Shown: positions 26,606 to 35,665 of the stretch, piece after piece | Numbering within the stretch: the stretch's first letter is position 1 | Layout: the number at the start of each line of letters is the position of its first letter | Made by a program: the position numbers and the translations under genes | The notes under the pieces: generated by a model | Seen by the model: only the letters and a program-made list of their open reading frames with translations | The model's database searches: none | Told to the model about the DNA's origin: nothing | DNA from: Lentisphaeria bacterium | GTDB taxonomy: Bacteria; Verrucomicrobiota; Lentisphaeria; Victivallales; UBA1829 | Reading direction: 5' to 3' | Length of the DNA: 38,187 bases | Assembly (NCBI GenBank): GCA_017503545.1 | Contig: JAFVSW010000111.1 | Location: 1-38,187, forward strand

Positions 26606-26655
26606 AATGTGACAAAATGTATCAATCAAGAAAAGAAAGACGGAAAGGTGACATT

Positions 26656-27828
26656 ATGTCCTCCTCCAGTTTACATGAACGGATCATACCGAAATTGCGT
26701 CGTCTGGATCCCCAATCCATGCGGAATTGTGTGCAAATTTTGGCACGTGAACACGGATTTCTGGAAAATATATTCAATACCATCGGGGAAGGAGTGGTAG
26801 TCATTGATGACACACTCCACATCCTTTATCACAATGCAGCGGCAAAAAGTATGCTGGGCTTGCCCGATGAATTATCCAAACTGACCATGAACAAAGTCTT
26901 GAAAGGCTTGAACTGGGAAGGTATTCTGCCAAAACAGAAAAGCGGGAAACGGGATGACAGTACAAAAATCATGCGTCAGGAACTGGAATTGTCTTATCCG
27001 AAACGGCGGATCGTCCAATTCTATACGCTGCCGGTCAAAGGGGATGATTCCCGGTATGTCCTGATTTTCAACGATGTGACTTCCATGGTGGATCAGGCGG
27101 CAAGCACCGCGGAAGATGAACGGAGCCGGATGGTCTCCATGCTCGCGGCAGGGGTGGCACATGAAATCGGAAATCCCCTGAACAGTTTGTATCTGCATCT
27201 GCAATTTCTGCAGCGGTTATTGAAACAGGAAGATTATTCTGCCGAAGAAGCATTGGAAGAAGTATCAGAAGCCCGCACCGAAGTGGAACGGCTGGATACG
27301 ATCATCAATCAATTTCTCCGTGCCGTCCGCCCCGGTAAACCTGCCATGCAGGCTCTTGATTTGAAAACTCTGGTTTTGGAATCGCTGAATTTTATGCGGC
27401 ACGAAATCGCATCCCGGGAAATCCATGTGGATGTGTTGTGGGATGATAATATTCCGTTCATCAACGGTGATGCCGGACAATTGAAACAGGCGTTTTATAA
27501 TTTGGTGAAAAATGCCGTGCAAGTCATGCCAAACGGAGGAAAACTCGGCGTCAGCTGCGCCGGGGATTCCGACTTTGTCACACTCTCCGTTATGGATAGC
27601 GGACCCGGTATTTCTGAAGAAAATCTGACCCGGATCTTTCAACCGTATTTTACGACCAAAGACCGTGGCACAGGTTTGGGTTTGATGATCGTGGAACGGA
27701 TCGTGCGGGATCATAACGGCAGTCTCAGTGTGGAAAGCAAGGAAGGCGTGGGGACAACATTCACCATCTCCTTCCCGCGGCGTGACCGGATGGTGAAAGT
27801 ATTACCGCCGCCGAAGGAAGACAAATAA
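26656..27828 (+). CDS. PAS-domain sensor histidine kinase (NtrB/AtoS type)
   Basis: From ATG 26656, behind AAAGGTG, the protein has 390 residues. A PAS domain (about 33-145, FLENIFNTIGEGVVVIDDTLHILYHNAAA) is followed by a HisKA dimerisation helix with the phospho-accepting His169 in AAGVAHEIGNPLNSL, and an ATP-binding domain with N box FYNLVKNAVQVMPNGG, G1 VMDSGPGIS, F box FQPYFTTK and G2 GTGLGLMIVERIV. There is no membrane segment, so it is a cytosolic sensor. It is 25 bp upstream of a sigma-54 response regulator and the two surely form a pair. The signal is unknown. Confidence 0.93.
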   Translation: MSSSSLHERIIPKLRRLDPQSMRNCVQILAREHGFLENIFNTIGEGVVVIDDTLHILYHNAAAKSMLGLPDELSKLTMNKVLKGLNWEGILPKQKSGKRDDSTKIMRQELELSYPKRRIVQFYTLPVKGDDSRYVLIFNDVTSMVDQAASTAEDERSRMVSMLAAGVAHEIGNPLNSLYLHLQFLQRLLKQEDYSAEEALEEVSEARTEVERLDTIINQFLRAVRPGKPAMQALDLKTLVLESLNFMRHEIASREIHVDVLWDDNIPFINGDAGQLKQAFYNLVKNAVQVMPNGGKLGVSCAGDSDFVTLSVMDSGPGISEENLTRIFQPYFTTKDRGTGLGLMIVERIVRDHNGSLSVESKEGVGTTFTISFPRRDRMVKVLPPPKEDK

Positions 27829-27853
27829 GCAATCGCGAAAGGATATAAAAACA

Positions 27854-29221
27854 ATGAATGGAAAACGGGAACGCAAAGCTACGTTATTGCTTGCCGATGA
27901 TGAACGCGGCACCCGGGAAGTATTGGCAAAATTTTTGCGGATGCAATACGATGTCACGCTGGCGGAAGACGGGGAAGTTGCCTTGAATCTCCTTGACCGT
28001 AACGATTATGATATCGTTCTGACGGATATCCGGATGCCCGGCGCAGATGGATTCCGTATTCTGGAAAAAACATTGCAGAAGACCTCACCGCCCCCCTGTA
28101 TCATGTTCACCGCTTACGGTTCCATCGAGACCGCAGTGGATGCCATGCGGAAAGGGGCATTTGACTTTGTAACCAAGCCGGTGAATTTTGATCAATTGGA
28201 AATCGTGATCGACAGAGCATTGGAAGCCAAACGGATCAAACAGGAAAATCACGAACTGAAACAACGGCTGGATGATAAATTCGGCTTGAAAGGAATCGTC
28301 GGTTCCTCTCCCGCCATGCGCCTTGTCATTGATACCGTCCGCCAGGTCGCACCATCCCGGTCCACTGTATTGATCGAAGGGGAAAGCGGTACCGGGAAAG
28401 AGTTGATCGCCCAGGCAATCCACCAATTGAGCGGCAGACAGGGCAAATTTGTGGCAGTCCATTGTGCCGCCTTGCCGGAAAATCTGCTGGAAAGCGAACT
28501 GTTCGGTCATGAACGCGGCGCATTTACCGGAGCATATGACCGGAAGATCGGCAGGTTTGAAATGGCGGATAACGGCACTCTGTTTCTGGATGAAATCGGG
28601 GAAATCCCTCTGTCTGTTCAGGTCAAACTCCTGCGTGTATTGGAAACACGGTCTTTTGAACGGTTGGGCGGCGGGGAAACGCTCAACACCTCTGCACGTG
28701 TCGTAACAGCGACCAACCGGGATCTGGCACAAATGGTCAAAGACGGCACGTTCCGGGAAGACTTGTATTACCGTCTGGATGTGGTACGTATCGACTTGCC
28801 GCCGTTACGGGAACGGCCGGACGACATTGCGCCGCTGGTACAACATTATCTGGAATATTTTGCCAATGAAAACGGAAAGCCGGAAATGACGATCACAGAA
28901 GGTGCCATGTCTGCACTGACTTCTTACAGTTGGCACGGGAATATCCGCGAATTGAAAAACTGTGTGGAACGGATGGTCGTACTCTGCCGCGGCAAAGAAA
29001 TCGGGATCGATAATATTCCGTTGAACATCCGGGAAGATCTGGAACCGGGCATCGGTAAAACCATTATGACTTCCGGCGGCTGCGATCTGGAACAGAATGA
29101 AAAACTGTTGATCGAACGCGCCTTGAACGAAAGCGGCGGCAATCGGAGCAAAGCGGCGGAAAAACTGGGAATCAGCCGCCGTACTCTTCATCGCAAATTA
29201 CACATTTACAACATTGATTAA
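27854..29221 (+). CDS. NtrC-family sigma-54-dependent response regulator
   Basis: The 455-residue protein has a receiver domain with the acidic pair LADDER, phosphoacceptor Asp58 in [11 protein letters not shown], and Lys108 in FVTKP. The AAA+ domain has Walker A GESGTGKE (176-183), the sigma-54 contact motif GAFTGA (222-227), Walker [13 protein letters not shown] and the arginine-finger region [11 protein letters not shown]. The C-terminal Fis-type HTH is [20 protein letters not shown]. It therefore activates sigma-54 promoters when phosphorylated by the kinase upstream. rpoN is not in this window. No obvious -24/-12 target (GG-N10-GC) was picked out nearby. Confidence 0.96.
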   Translation: MNGKRERKATLLLADDERGTREVLAKFLRMQYDVTLAEDGEVALNLLDRNDYDIVLTDIRMPGADGFRILEKTLQKTSPPPCIMFTAYGSIETAVDAMRKGAFDFVTKPVNFDQLEIVIDRALEAKRIKQENHELKQRLDDKFGLKGIVGSSPAMRLVIDTVRQVAPSRSTVLIEGESGTGKELIAQAIHQLSGRQGKFVAVHCAALPENLLESELFGHERGAFTGAYDRKIGRFEMADNGTLFLDEIGEIPLSVQVKLLRVLETRSFERLGGGETLNTSARVVTATNRDLAQMVKDGTFREDLYYRLDVVRIDLPPLRERPDDIAPLVQHYLEYFANENGKPEMTITEGAMSALTSYSWHGNIRELKNCVERMVVLCRGKEIGIDNIPLNIREDLEPGIGKTIMTSGGCDLEQNEKLLIERALNESGGNRSKAAEKLGISRRTLHRKLHIYNID

Positions 29222-29249
29222 ATAATCACCAAGCAAGGAGAAAGTAGTT

Positions 29250-29705
29250 ATGAAAAATTGTATTTTCTGCAAAATCATCGCCGGAGAAATCCCGTCCGTC
29301 AAACTCTATGAAGATGAACTGGTCTATGCCTTTATGGATATCGCTCCGATCAATTACGGTCATACCCTCGTGATCCCGAAAGAACATCATACCAGCGTCG
29401 CAACCATTCCGGAAAACATCGCAGGCAGAATGTTCCTTGTCGGCTCCCGTCTCGGCGTTGCCATGCGCCGTGCGCTGGATGCGGATGGTTTCAATCTCCA
29501 TCTTTCCGACGGAACCGTTGCGGGTCAGGTGGTCATGCACGCACATCTCCACATCGTTCCCCGTTGGACGGATGACAATTTCCACTGGAACTGGCGTCAG
29601 CTGAAATATGAATCCGACGAACAGCGCGATAAAATGGCAGCCAAGATTCAGGCATTCTTTCAGCTGAAAAAGGATGACAGCGAAGTTGCCGATGCCGAAG
29701 CATAA
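29250..29705 (+). CDS. HIT-family nucleotide-binding protein
   Basis: The 151-residue protein starts CIFCKIIAGEIPSVKLYEDE (the CxFCxI opening of HIT proteins, likely zinc-binding Cys), has PINYGHTLVIPKEHH, and the histidine triad VVMHAHLHIVPRW. HIT proteins hydrolyse adenosine phosphoramidates or dinucleoside polyphosphates. A strong AAGGAG precedes the ATG, 28 bp after the NtrC gene. The C-terminal 40 residues past the HIT domain are charged and variable. It converges with the minus-strand radical SAM gene, 26 bp away, and no terminator is seen between them. Confidence 0.93.
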   Translation: MKNCIFCKIIAGEIPSVKLYEDELVYAFMDIAPINYGHTLVIPKEHHTSVATIPENIAGRMFLVGSRLGVAMRRALDADGFNLHLSDGTVAGQVVMHAHLHIVPRWTDDNFHWNWRQLKYESDEQRDKMAAKIQAFFQLKKDDSEVADAEA

Positions 29706-29731
29706 TGAATCGCTGCCTCTATCCTTAAAAA

Positions 29732-30484
29732 TCAAACCTTGCCGACGATTTCCACACAGAAACCTGCGTTTTGGAAACAGTCGGCAATTTTTTCCATTTC
29801 TTCCCGCGCAGGAACCCGGATCCAATCCACCGCACCGCGACGGTCAAGAGAATTCAATTGAATCTTATCCGGTCCGATTTGACGGAACAGTGCGGTAAAA
29901 CGTTCCAACGATGCCGGGGAATCATTGATTCCGGGAACAATAAACACTTCCAGCCACATTGCTATGGCGGGATATTCTTTGCGGAAGGCAATACAGCCTT
30001 CCATTGTTTTTGCAAGGGTTACATCCGGATGAGGACGGTTAATCTGCCGGAATTCCTCCTCATTGGAACCATCCAGAGACGGCACAATCAAATCCAGATT
30101 CTTCAATTCGGCACGCACTTCCTGCCGATACAATTCAGAAGCATTGGTCAACAGGCAGGTCTTGATCCCGCAATTCAGATTTTTTACATGGTCAATGATC
30201 ACATGCAATCCGCACTGCAAAGTAGGCTCGCCCATTCCGGAAAAGGTCACATAATCTATGGGGACATTTTTCGCCACAACAGCGTCGATCTGTGCCGGAA
30301 TCGTTTCAACCGGATAATAGTTTTTCCGTTCCGTAGTCAAACAGGTCGTCGCCCCGCACTCACAGTAAATACAATCATGAGAACATGTCTTGTAAGGGAG
30401 CAGACCAACGCCCAATGAATTTCCAAGCCGCCGGGATTTCAGCGGTCCGAACACCGCTGTTTTAAAGTCCTGTTGAGTTGCCAT
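29732..30484 (-). CDS. Radical SAM protein (COG0731-like)
   Basis: From ATG 30484 the protein has 250 residues. It starts with a SRRLGNSLGVGLLP segment followed by the cluster motif CSHDCIYCECG (C-x3-C-x2-C), then YVTFSGMGEPTLQCGL (GGEP-like motif, here GMGEP), CLLTNASELYR, IVPSLDGSNEEEFRQINRP and WLEVFIVPGIND. This matches COG0731 Fe-S oxidoreductases related to the wybutosine enzyme TYW1, whose role in bacteria is poorly known. ATG 30484 is preferred over 30490 because the GGGGG site would abut the latter. It follows udg by about 12 bp in one operon. Confidence 0.86.
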   Translation of the reverse strand: MATQQDFKTAVFGPLKSRRLGNSLGVGLLPYKTCSHDCIYCECGATTCLTTERKNYYPVETIPAQIDAVVAKNVPIDYVTFSGMGEPTLQCGLHVIIDHVKNLNCGIKTCLLTNASELYRQEVRAELKNLDLIVPSLDGSNEEEFRQINRPHPDVTLAKTMEGCIAFRKEYPAIAMWLEVFIVPGINDSPASLERFTALFRQIGPDKIQLNSLDRRGAVDWIRVPAREEMEKIADCFQNAGFCVEIVGKV

Positions 30485-30496
30485 AGTCATCCCCCT

Positions 30497-31354
30497 TTAT
30501 GCTTTACGCGGCGGGGGCGGCGTCTTGCCGAAAATCTTCATCACCTGCTGCAAATCCTGCCACACCGGAGCTTTCTGCCGGGGATCACGCAAGAGAAATG
30601 CGGGATGCAAAGTAGGCATGACCGGGATCCCATTCCAATCCAGCCATTGACCTCTCAATTTGGTCACGCCTTTCAGATTGTACAAATAGAACAGCGGAAC
30701 TGCGCCGAGAAGAACAATCGCTTTCGGATTCACCAATTCGATCTGACGGAGCAGATATTGTTTGCAAAGATTCGCTTCCTCCGGCAACGGGTTCCGGTTT
30801 CCCGGCGGACGGCATTTCACGATATTGGCAATATACACTTCCGTCGCCCGGTTGAATCCCATCGCCGTAATCATTCGGGTAAGCAATTCCCCTGCTCTGC
30901 CGACAAACGGTCTGCCCTGTGCATCTTCATCGGCACCGGGTCCTTCCCCGATAAACATCAAACGGGCATCCCGGGGTCCTTCCCCGAACACCACGGAATT
31001 TCTGGTCTTGCACAATTCACATCCGGCACATTGCATTGCCGTCTGTTTCAAAGTATCCCAATCCATATGGGCTACATCGGCAAAGGGGCGAACCGCCGCA
31101 GGAGGCGGTGCGGATTGCGGAATGGCTGCCGGAACCGGTGCAGCAGCAGGCGCAGCCGGGATTGCAGAGGAAACAGGAGCCGGTGCCGGTGCAGCAGGTG
31201 CGGAAACCGGAATATTTTGCGGAGTGACAGCCGGTTTCGGGGACGGAGTGGAAAACAATTCTTTTCTTGTTTCATCGCTCAGGGAAAAATCCGCGTTTTG
31301 ATTCTCCTTGAGATAGAGAATGATCTCGTCAAAAATATCAGGTTTGCGCGCCAT
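30497..31354 (-). CDS. Type-4 uracil-DNA glycosylase with Pro/Ala-rich N-terminal linker
   Basis: From ATG 31354 the protein has 285 residues. The catalytic domain (about residues 105-285) shows Fe-S cysteines in CAGCELC, motif A FIGEGPGADEDAQGRPFVGRAG, IANIVKCRPPGNRNPLPEEANLC with two more cluster cysteines, AIVLLGAVPL and motif B LHPAFLLRD. It removes uracil from DNA. Before it lies a helical N-terminal segment (residues 1-45) and a Pro/Ala-rich linker of about 50 residues. The frame also opens at ATG 31393, directly beside repeat copy 3; 31354 is chosen as it starts MARKPDIFDE behind AAGGAA, but the choice is uncertain. Divergent from nth. Confidence 0.87.
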   Translation of the reverse strand: MARKPDIFDEIILYLKENQNADFSLSDETRKELFSTPSPKPAVTPQNIPVSAPAAPAPAPVSSAIPAAPAAAPVPAAIPQSAPPPAAVRPFADVAHMDWDTLKQTAMQCAGCELCKTRNSVVFGEGPRDARLMFIGEGPGADEDAQGRPFVGRAGELLTRMITAMGFNRATEVYIANIVKCRPPGNRNPLPEEANLCKQYLLRQIELVNPKAIVLLGAVPLFYLYNLKGVTKLRGQWLDWNGIPVMPTLHPAFLLRDPRQKAPVWQDLQQVMKIFGKTPPPPRKA

Positions 31355-31393
31355 AGAGATATGAGTTCCTTCTTCATTCATTTTATTTTTCAT

Positions 31394-31445
31394 GAGGTAA
31401 TTTTAAAAGTTTTCAGGCATTTTTGAAGACTTTTGAAATTGCCTC
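31394..31445. repeat. Inverted-repeat element, copy 3 (52-bp internally deleted form)
   Basis: This short form starts GAGGTAATTTTAAAAG and ends GACTTTTGAAATTGCCTC, with the right 36 bp nearly identical to the end of copy 2, so the interior has been lost. In plus-sense RNA all 21 terminal positions pair around a 10-nt AGGCAUUUUU loop, three as G-U wobbles. It lies between the udg promoter (31457-31484) and the udg start, abutting the alternative ATG at 31393. Confidence 0.85.
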
Positions 31446-31456
31446 TTATGGGAGAC

Positions 31457-31484
31457 AATGTAGCATAAAAAGCGGAAAAGGCAA
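31457..31484 (-). promoter_or_regulatory. Candidate promoter for udg
   Basis: On the minus strand TTGCCT (31479-31484), a 16-bp spacer ending TATGC and TACATT (31457-31462) form an extended -10 promoter. Transcripts would include repeat copy 3 as leader. Confidence 0.5.
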
Positions 31485-31558
31485 GCATGAAGAAGGAGAA
31501 AAAATTCAATTTCCGGTCTCCAAAGCATAAAAATTAAAAAACTGCCATCATTCCGGAC

Positions 31559-31586
31559 TTGCTTTTTTCAAAAAAAAAGCTATATT
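31559..31586 (+). promoter_or_regulatory. Candidate promoter for the nth operon
   Basis: TTGCTT (31559-31564), a 16-bp A/T-rich spacer and TATATT (31581-31586) lie 32 bp before the nth ATG. Confidence 0.6.
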
Positions 31587-31618
31587 GTGACAACAGATCA
31601 ACGCAGGATTTATGACTT

Positions 31619-32266
31619 ATGGCAGGCAGAAAAAAATCAAAGTGTAAAGCAATTTATGATGCACTCCTTACAGCATACGGACCGCAAAAATGTTTTCTGG
31701 ATCACGAAACACCGTTCCAGCTTCTTTGCGCCGTCATCCTTTCCGCACAGTGTACGGATAAAAAGGTCAATACCGTGACCCCGGAACTGTTCCGCCGTTA
31801 TCCCGATGCCGCCGCACTTGCCGATGCCGATGCCGCAGAATTGGAAACGATCCTTCATCCTTGCGGATTTTACCATGCAAAAGGCAAATATCTGCGGGAA
31901 ATGGCAGCCATTCTGCGGGATGAATATGCCGGAGAAGTCCCGGATACCATGGAAAAATTGACCCGGCTCCCCGGCGTAGGCAGAAAAACAGCAAATGTTG
32001 TTCTGGGTGATTCCATGGGCGTACCCGGACTGCCGGTGGATACCCATGTCTTGCGTCTTTCCGGACGGCTTGGTTTGAGCCGTTCCACCGACCCTGTGAA
32101 AGTGGAACAGGATCTCTGCAAGGAGTTGGAACCGGAATATTGGGCGCAATTTTCCCACTTACTGATCGTTCACGGGCGCAACCGCTGCACAGCACGCCGC
32201 GCGGATTGTATAAATTGTGAAATCTCCGGTCTGTGTGCCGGAATAACGAAAGAGAAATCATTATGA
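31619..32266 (+). CDS. nth: Endonuclease III
   Basis: The 215-residue protein has FQLLCAVILSAQCTDKKVN (family LxxxxLSAQxTDxxVN with the conserved catalytic-site Gln/Thr/Asp), the helix-hairpin-helix LPGVGRKTANVVL with catalytic Lys, VDTHVLRLSGRLGL with catalytic Asp, and the 4Fe-4S cluster C-x6-C-x2-C-x5-C in CTARRADCINCEISGLC. It removes oxidised pyrimidines and cuts abasic sites. The stop overlaps the following acyltransferase start (ATGA). It is divergent from udg, another base-excision enzyme. Confidence 0.96.
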   Translation: MAGRKKSKCKAIYDALLTAYGPQKCFLDHETPFQLLCAVILSAQCTDKKVNTVTPELFRRYPDAAALADADAAELETILHPCGFYHAKGKYLREMAAILRDEYAGEVPDTMEKLTRLPGVGRKTANVVLGDSMGVPGLPVDTHVLRLSGRLGLSRSTDPVKVEQDLCKELEPEYWAQFSHLLIVHGRNRCTARRADCINCEISGLCAGITKEKSL

Positions 32267-32940
32267 CTTTGAAAGAACGTTTCCGGCAAATCAAAAAATT
32301 CCCCACATGGATCTATTATCTGCCATGCAAAATTCTTTTGTGTCTGCGCCATATCATGCGGCATGAAGATATCGACCCGGATGGCTTGGTGGAACATTTT
32401 ACCAACAATACAGACTCCGCCGCCGTGGCGGTGGTATGGCATAACCGCCTTTTGTTTTTCCCTGCCATGTTCCCTAAAAAATTGAGAAGCCGCACTGTCG
32501 CAATCATCAGTGCGTCACGGGATGGACAATACATTACCGACCTGGTCTCTCAATTCGGGGTCAGAGCGGTACGCGGTTCCTCCTCCCGCAAAGCAGTACA
32601 AGTCCTTCACGGTGCCATGCGGAATTTGCAGAACGGCAGTATGCTCGCCTTTACTCCGGATGGACCGCGCGGCCCGAAATACCGGATGAGCAAGGGACCG
32701 ATCCATGTGGCAAGTACACTGGGTGCGCCGATCATGCCCATTGCAGTCAATTATTCCAGTTATTGGGAATTGAAAAGCTGGGATAATTTCCAGATTCCGA
32801 AACCCTGGGCTAAAATCACACTGGTCATGGCTCCGCTGATCGACATCCCGAAAGATCTGGATGAAGCCGGTCTGGAAGAATGGCGTCAGAAAGTGGAACA
32901 GGTTTTGAACTCAATTTCCGTTGATCAGGTGAAAAAATGA
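32263..32940 (+). CDS. Lysophospholipid acyltransferase-like protein (DUF374)
   Basis: From ATG 32263 the protein has 225 residues. It has VVWHNRLLFFPAMF (the His-containing motif of the DUF374 family), IISASRDGQYITDLVSQFGVRAVRGSSSRKAV, AFTPDGPRGPKYRMSKGPIHVAS and PIAVNYSSYWELKSWDNFQIPKPW. This family is close to LpxL-type and PlsC-type acyltransferases and is often found with lipid A genes. The acyl acceptor is unknown. Its start overlaps the nth stop and its own stop overlaps cinA, so three genes are coupled. Confidence 0.88.
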   Translation: MTLKERFRQIKKFPTWIYYLPCKILLCLRHIMRHEDIDPDGLVEHFTNNTDSAAVAVVWHNRLLFFPAMFPKKLRSRTVAIISASRDGQYITDLVSQFGVRAVRGSSSRKAVQVLHGAMRNLQNGSMLAFTPDGPRGPKYRMSKGPIHVASTLGAPIMPIAVNYSSYWELKSWDNFQIPKPWAKITLVMAPLIDIPKDLDEAGLEEWRQKVEQVLNSISVDQVKK

Positions 32941-34184
32941 AAATTGCAATATTATGTATCGGAGACGAGATCCTGAAGGGATCTACCATCAATACCAATC
33001 TGGCACACATGGGCAAATCCTTGATGAAAGCCGGGATCATCCCCCGCTTCTCTCTGGAAGTACCCGATGAACCGTCTGCCATTCTTGACGCCTTGAAACT
33101 GGCTTTGGAACATGCGGATTTTGTCATCACATCCGGTGGACTCGGCCCAACGGCTGACGATATGACGAAAGAGACGATTGCCCGTCATTTCGGATACCGT
33201 TTGGAAGAAGACAGTGTCTCAATGGCAAACATTCACCGTTTCTGGAAAATGCGCCACGGACAACAGCGGGAGATTCCCTCCCGCGTTCTCAATCAGGCAT
33301 TGGTTCCTGCCGGTGCGGAAATATTGGAAAACCGGAACGGAACAGCGCCCGGTTTGATCTTGAACGTTCCGGACTCCAACGCAAAAGTCATTATGCTGCC
33401 CGGCCCTCCCGGCGAATTGGAGCCCATGTTCGATGAATCCGTTCTGCCTATGCTGCTGGAAGAAGTGAAAACGGCAACTTACACGGCAATCTACCGGATC
33501 GCCGGAATCGGGGAATCGGAAGTGGAAGACCGGATGTTATCCGTTATTTCACGCTATCATCCGCTTCAAGTCGCCTATTGCGCCTCGCCGGGCATGGTTC
33601 GTTTGTTTCTGACCTCATCCGATACAAGTGTGCTTGCCGATGCCGCAGTGGATGTCAAACAGATTTTCGGCAATGCCTTATTCCATGAAAAATCAGAATC
33701 GCTGGCAGCGGATACAGTCCGTTTGCTCAAACGGGAACATGCCACATTTGCAACCGCAGAATCCTGTACCGGCGGTTTGGTCGCAAAAGAAATCACGGAT
33801 GTTTCCGGCGCGTCGGACGTGTTTCTCGGTGGGGTCGTCGCTTATGCAAACGAAGTCAAACAGAATCTGCTGGGTGTCAAAGCGGAAACGTTGGAAGAAT
33901 ATGGTGCAGTCAGTGAAGAAACTGCAGAAGAAATGGTACGCGGGCTTGCCGCAAAATTCGGGTGCGATGCCGCAGTTTCCCTGACCGGAATCGCAGGACC
34001 CGGCGGCGGTTCACTGGAAAAACCGGTGGGGTTGGTTTATGCAGGAATCTATTGGCGCGGAAAAGTGACCGTTCACGAACTGCATTTGCGCCGCAGCCGC
34101 AGTCAGATACGGGAACGTGCTGCCGCCTCCGCCTTATATCTGTTACGGGAAATGATCTTGAACGATGGCTCTGAAAAAGCATGA
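32937..34184 (+). CDS. cinA: CinA-like protein (COG1058 plus PncC-type amidase domain)
   Basis: The 415-residue protein has two domains. The N-terminal MoeA/CinA-type domain has ILCIGDEILKGSTINTN, VITSGGLGPTADDMTKE, and VIMLPGPPGELEPMF. The C-terminal domain (from about residue 255) has TAESCTGGLVAKEITDVSGASDVFLGGVVAYANEVKQNLLGV and SLTGIAGPGGG, typical of nicotinamide-nucleotide amidase (PncC). The family recycles NMN and hydrolyses ADP-ribose; older names link it to competence and DNA damage. Overlaps the acyltransferase by 4 bp and uvrC by 20 bp. Confidence 0.95.
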   Translation: MKIAILCIGDEILKGSTINTNLAHMGKSLMKAGIIPRFSLEVPDEPSAILDALKLALEHADFVITSGGLGPTADDMTKETIARHFGYRLEEDSVSMANIHRFWKMRHGQQREIPSRVLNQALVPAGAEILENRNGTAPGLILNVPDSNAKVIMLPGPPGELEPMFDESVLPMLLEEVKTATYTAIYRIAGIGESEVEDRMLSVISRYHPLQVAYCASPGMVRLFLTSSDTSVLADAAVDVKQIFGNALFHEKSESLAADTVRLLKREHATFATAESCTGGLVAKEITDVSGASDVFLGGVVAYANEVKQNLLGVKAETLEEYGAVSEETAEEMVRGLAAKFGCDAAVSLTGIAGPGGGSLEKPVGLVYAGIYWRGKVTVHELHLRRSRSQIRERAAASALYLLREMILNDGSEKA

Positions 34185-35664
34185 ATTTTATCCCGGTGAT
34201 ATCCCGCCGAAACCCGGATGTTATCTGTACCGGGATCTGTTCGGAACGGTGATTTATGTAGGCAAAGCCTCCAATCTCCGACGCCGGATGTCACAATATT
34301 TTCAGCCGTCAAGAGAGACCCGTGCCGATCCGAAACTGCGTTCCCTGATCAATTCCATTGAAACATGGGAATATATCGTTGTAAAATCGGAAGAAGAATC
34401 CTTGATTCTCGAATCCAGATTGATCAAGGAATTTGCCCCCCGGTATAACATTCTGATGCGGGATGATAAACGGATGCCCATGATCAAACTTGATATGACG
34501 GAACAATTCCCCAGACTCCGTTTCGTCCGCGTCAAAAAAGATGATTCCTGCCTCTACTTCGGACCATTCCCAAAAAGTACCGATATGTACCGGACAGCGG
34601 AATATCTGATCGCTAAATTAAAACTGCGGACCTGTAAATGTACCAATCCCGGACCGGAAGACCGCGCCCATTGTCTTGCCGGGGCGGTGCGGGATTGCTG
34701 TTGTCCCTGCATCGGGAAAATATCGGAAGAAGATTACCGGAAAAAGATCGAACAGCTGATTACCATTCTCAACGGCGATACAAAAGAATGTGAAGCCGAA
34801 TTGCAGGAGAAAATGCAGAAAGCCGCTCTGGAGCAGAAATACGAAAAAGCCGCACAATACCGGGATATTCTGGAAAGTCTGCGGACCATTTGCAGAGAAA
34901 AACGCCGTTCCTTCCTCCAAACCGCACGGTCCTATGGTACCGATCCCGGTATGGATGCCGTAATCGATTTGCAGAATGCACTGCATCTCCCCGAACCTCC
35001 ACTCTCGATTGAGTGTTTCGATATCTCCAATATCTCGGGAACTCTCGCCGTCGCCTCCATGGTCCATTTTACCAACGGAAAACCGGATCGGGCGCAATAC
35101 CGCCGGTTCCGTATCCGTACCGTGGAAGGTCCCAACGATTTTGCCATGATGAAAGAAGCCGTCGGACGCCGTTTCCACCGGGTCTTGAATGGAGAAGTGG
35201 AAGCGCCTGCCCTGCTTATGGTCGACGGCGGAAAAGGACAACTCAGTTCCACCATCGATATTCTTGCTGAATTGGATGTGCCGCCGTTCCCTGTGATCGG
35301 ATTGGCAAAGAAACATGAAGAAATCTTTATTCCCGGATGTTCCGAACCGATCCGATTGGCAATGGATCGTCCGGCACTCCGTCTGCTTCAGGCAGTACGG
35401 GATGAGTCACACCGGTTTGCCATTACTTATCACCGGGCATTGCGTCTTGCCGCCATTCAAAATTCCCTGTTGGATGAAATCGACGGCATTGGCGAAGTAC
35501 GCAAAAATGCTCTGTTGACGGAATTCGGTTCCGTCCGCCGTTTACGCAAAGCCACAGCAGAGGAAATCGCCGCCCGTGTGAATGGGATCGGACTCGAATT
35601 TGCCCGTCAGATCGTGGATTATCTCCAATCCCATCAGGCGGACGGGCAAGTCGATACCTTGTAA
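34165..35664 (+). CDS. uvrC: UvrABC excinuclease subunit UvrC
   Basis: The 499-residue protein has a GIY-YIG-type nuclease domain at the start (PGCYLYRDLFGTVIYVGKASNLRRRMSQYF) with the metal-binding Glu in EEESLILESRLIKE, a cysteine-rich CKCTNP...CCCPCIG region, a UVR-type helix pair at about 205-240, and the RNase H-like nuclease with SIECFDISNISG, LLMVDGGKGQL and RDESHRFAITYHR. It ends with helix-hairpin-helix elements (DEIDGIGEVRKNALL, ARVNGIGLEFARQIV). It makes both incisions in nucleotide excision repair. At 499 residues it is shorter than E. coli UvrC (about 610), but all catalytic parts are present. Its stop lies 1 bp from the convergent GH35 fragment's stop. Confidence 0.95.
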   Translation: MALKKHEFYPGDIPPKPGCYLYRDLFGTVIYVGKASNLRRRMSQYFQPSRETRADPKLRSLINSIETWEYIVVKSEEESLILESRLIKEFAPRYNILMRDDKRMPMIKLDMTEQFPRLRFVRVKKDDSCLYFGPFPKSTDMYRTAEYLIAKLKLRTCKCTNPGPEDRAHCLAGAVRDCCCPCIGKISEEDYRKKIEQLITILNGDTKECEAELQEKMQKAALEQKYEKAAQYRDILESLRTICREKRRSFLQTARSYGTDPGMDAVIDLQNALHLPEPPLSIECFDISNISGTLAVASMVHFTNGKPDRAQYRRFRIRTVEGPNDFAMMKEAVGRRFHRVLNGEVEAPALLMVDGGKGQLSSTIDILAELDVPPFPVIGLAKKHEEIFIPGCSEPIRLAMDRPALRLLQAVRDESHRFAITYHRALRLAAIQNSLLDEIDGIGEVRKNALLTEFGSVRRLRKATAEEIAARVNGIGLEFARQIVDYLQSHQADGQVDTL

Positions 35665-35665
35665 A

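Noticed and set aside
34165..35664. UvrC shortened enough to be a Cho-like half enzyme
   Set aside because: Both nuclease domains, the UVR helices and the C-terminal HhH elements are visible, so it is a full UvrC of compact length.
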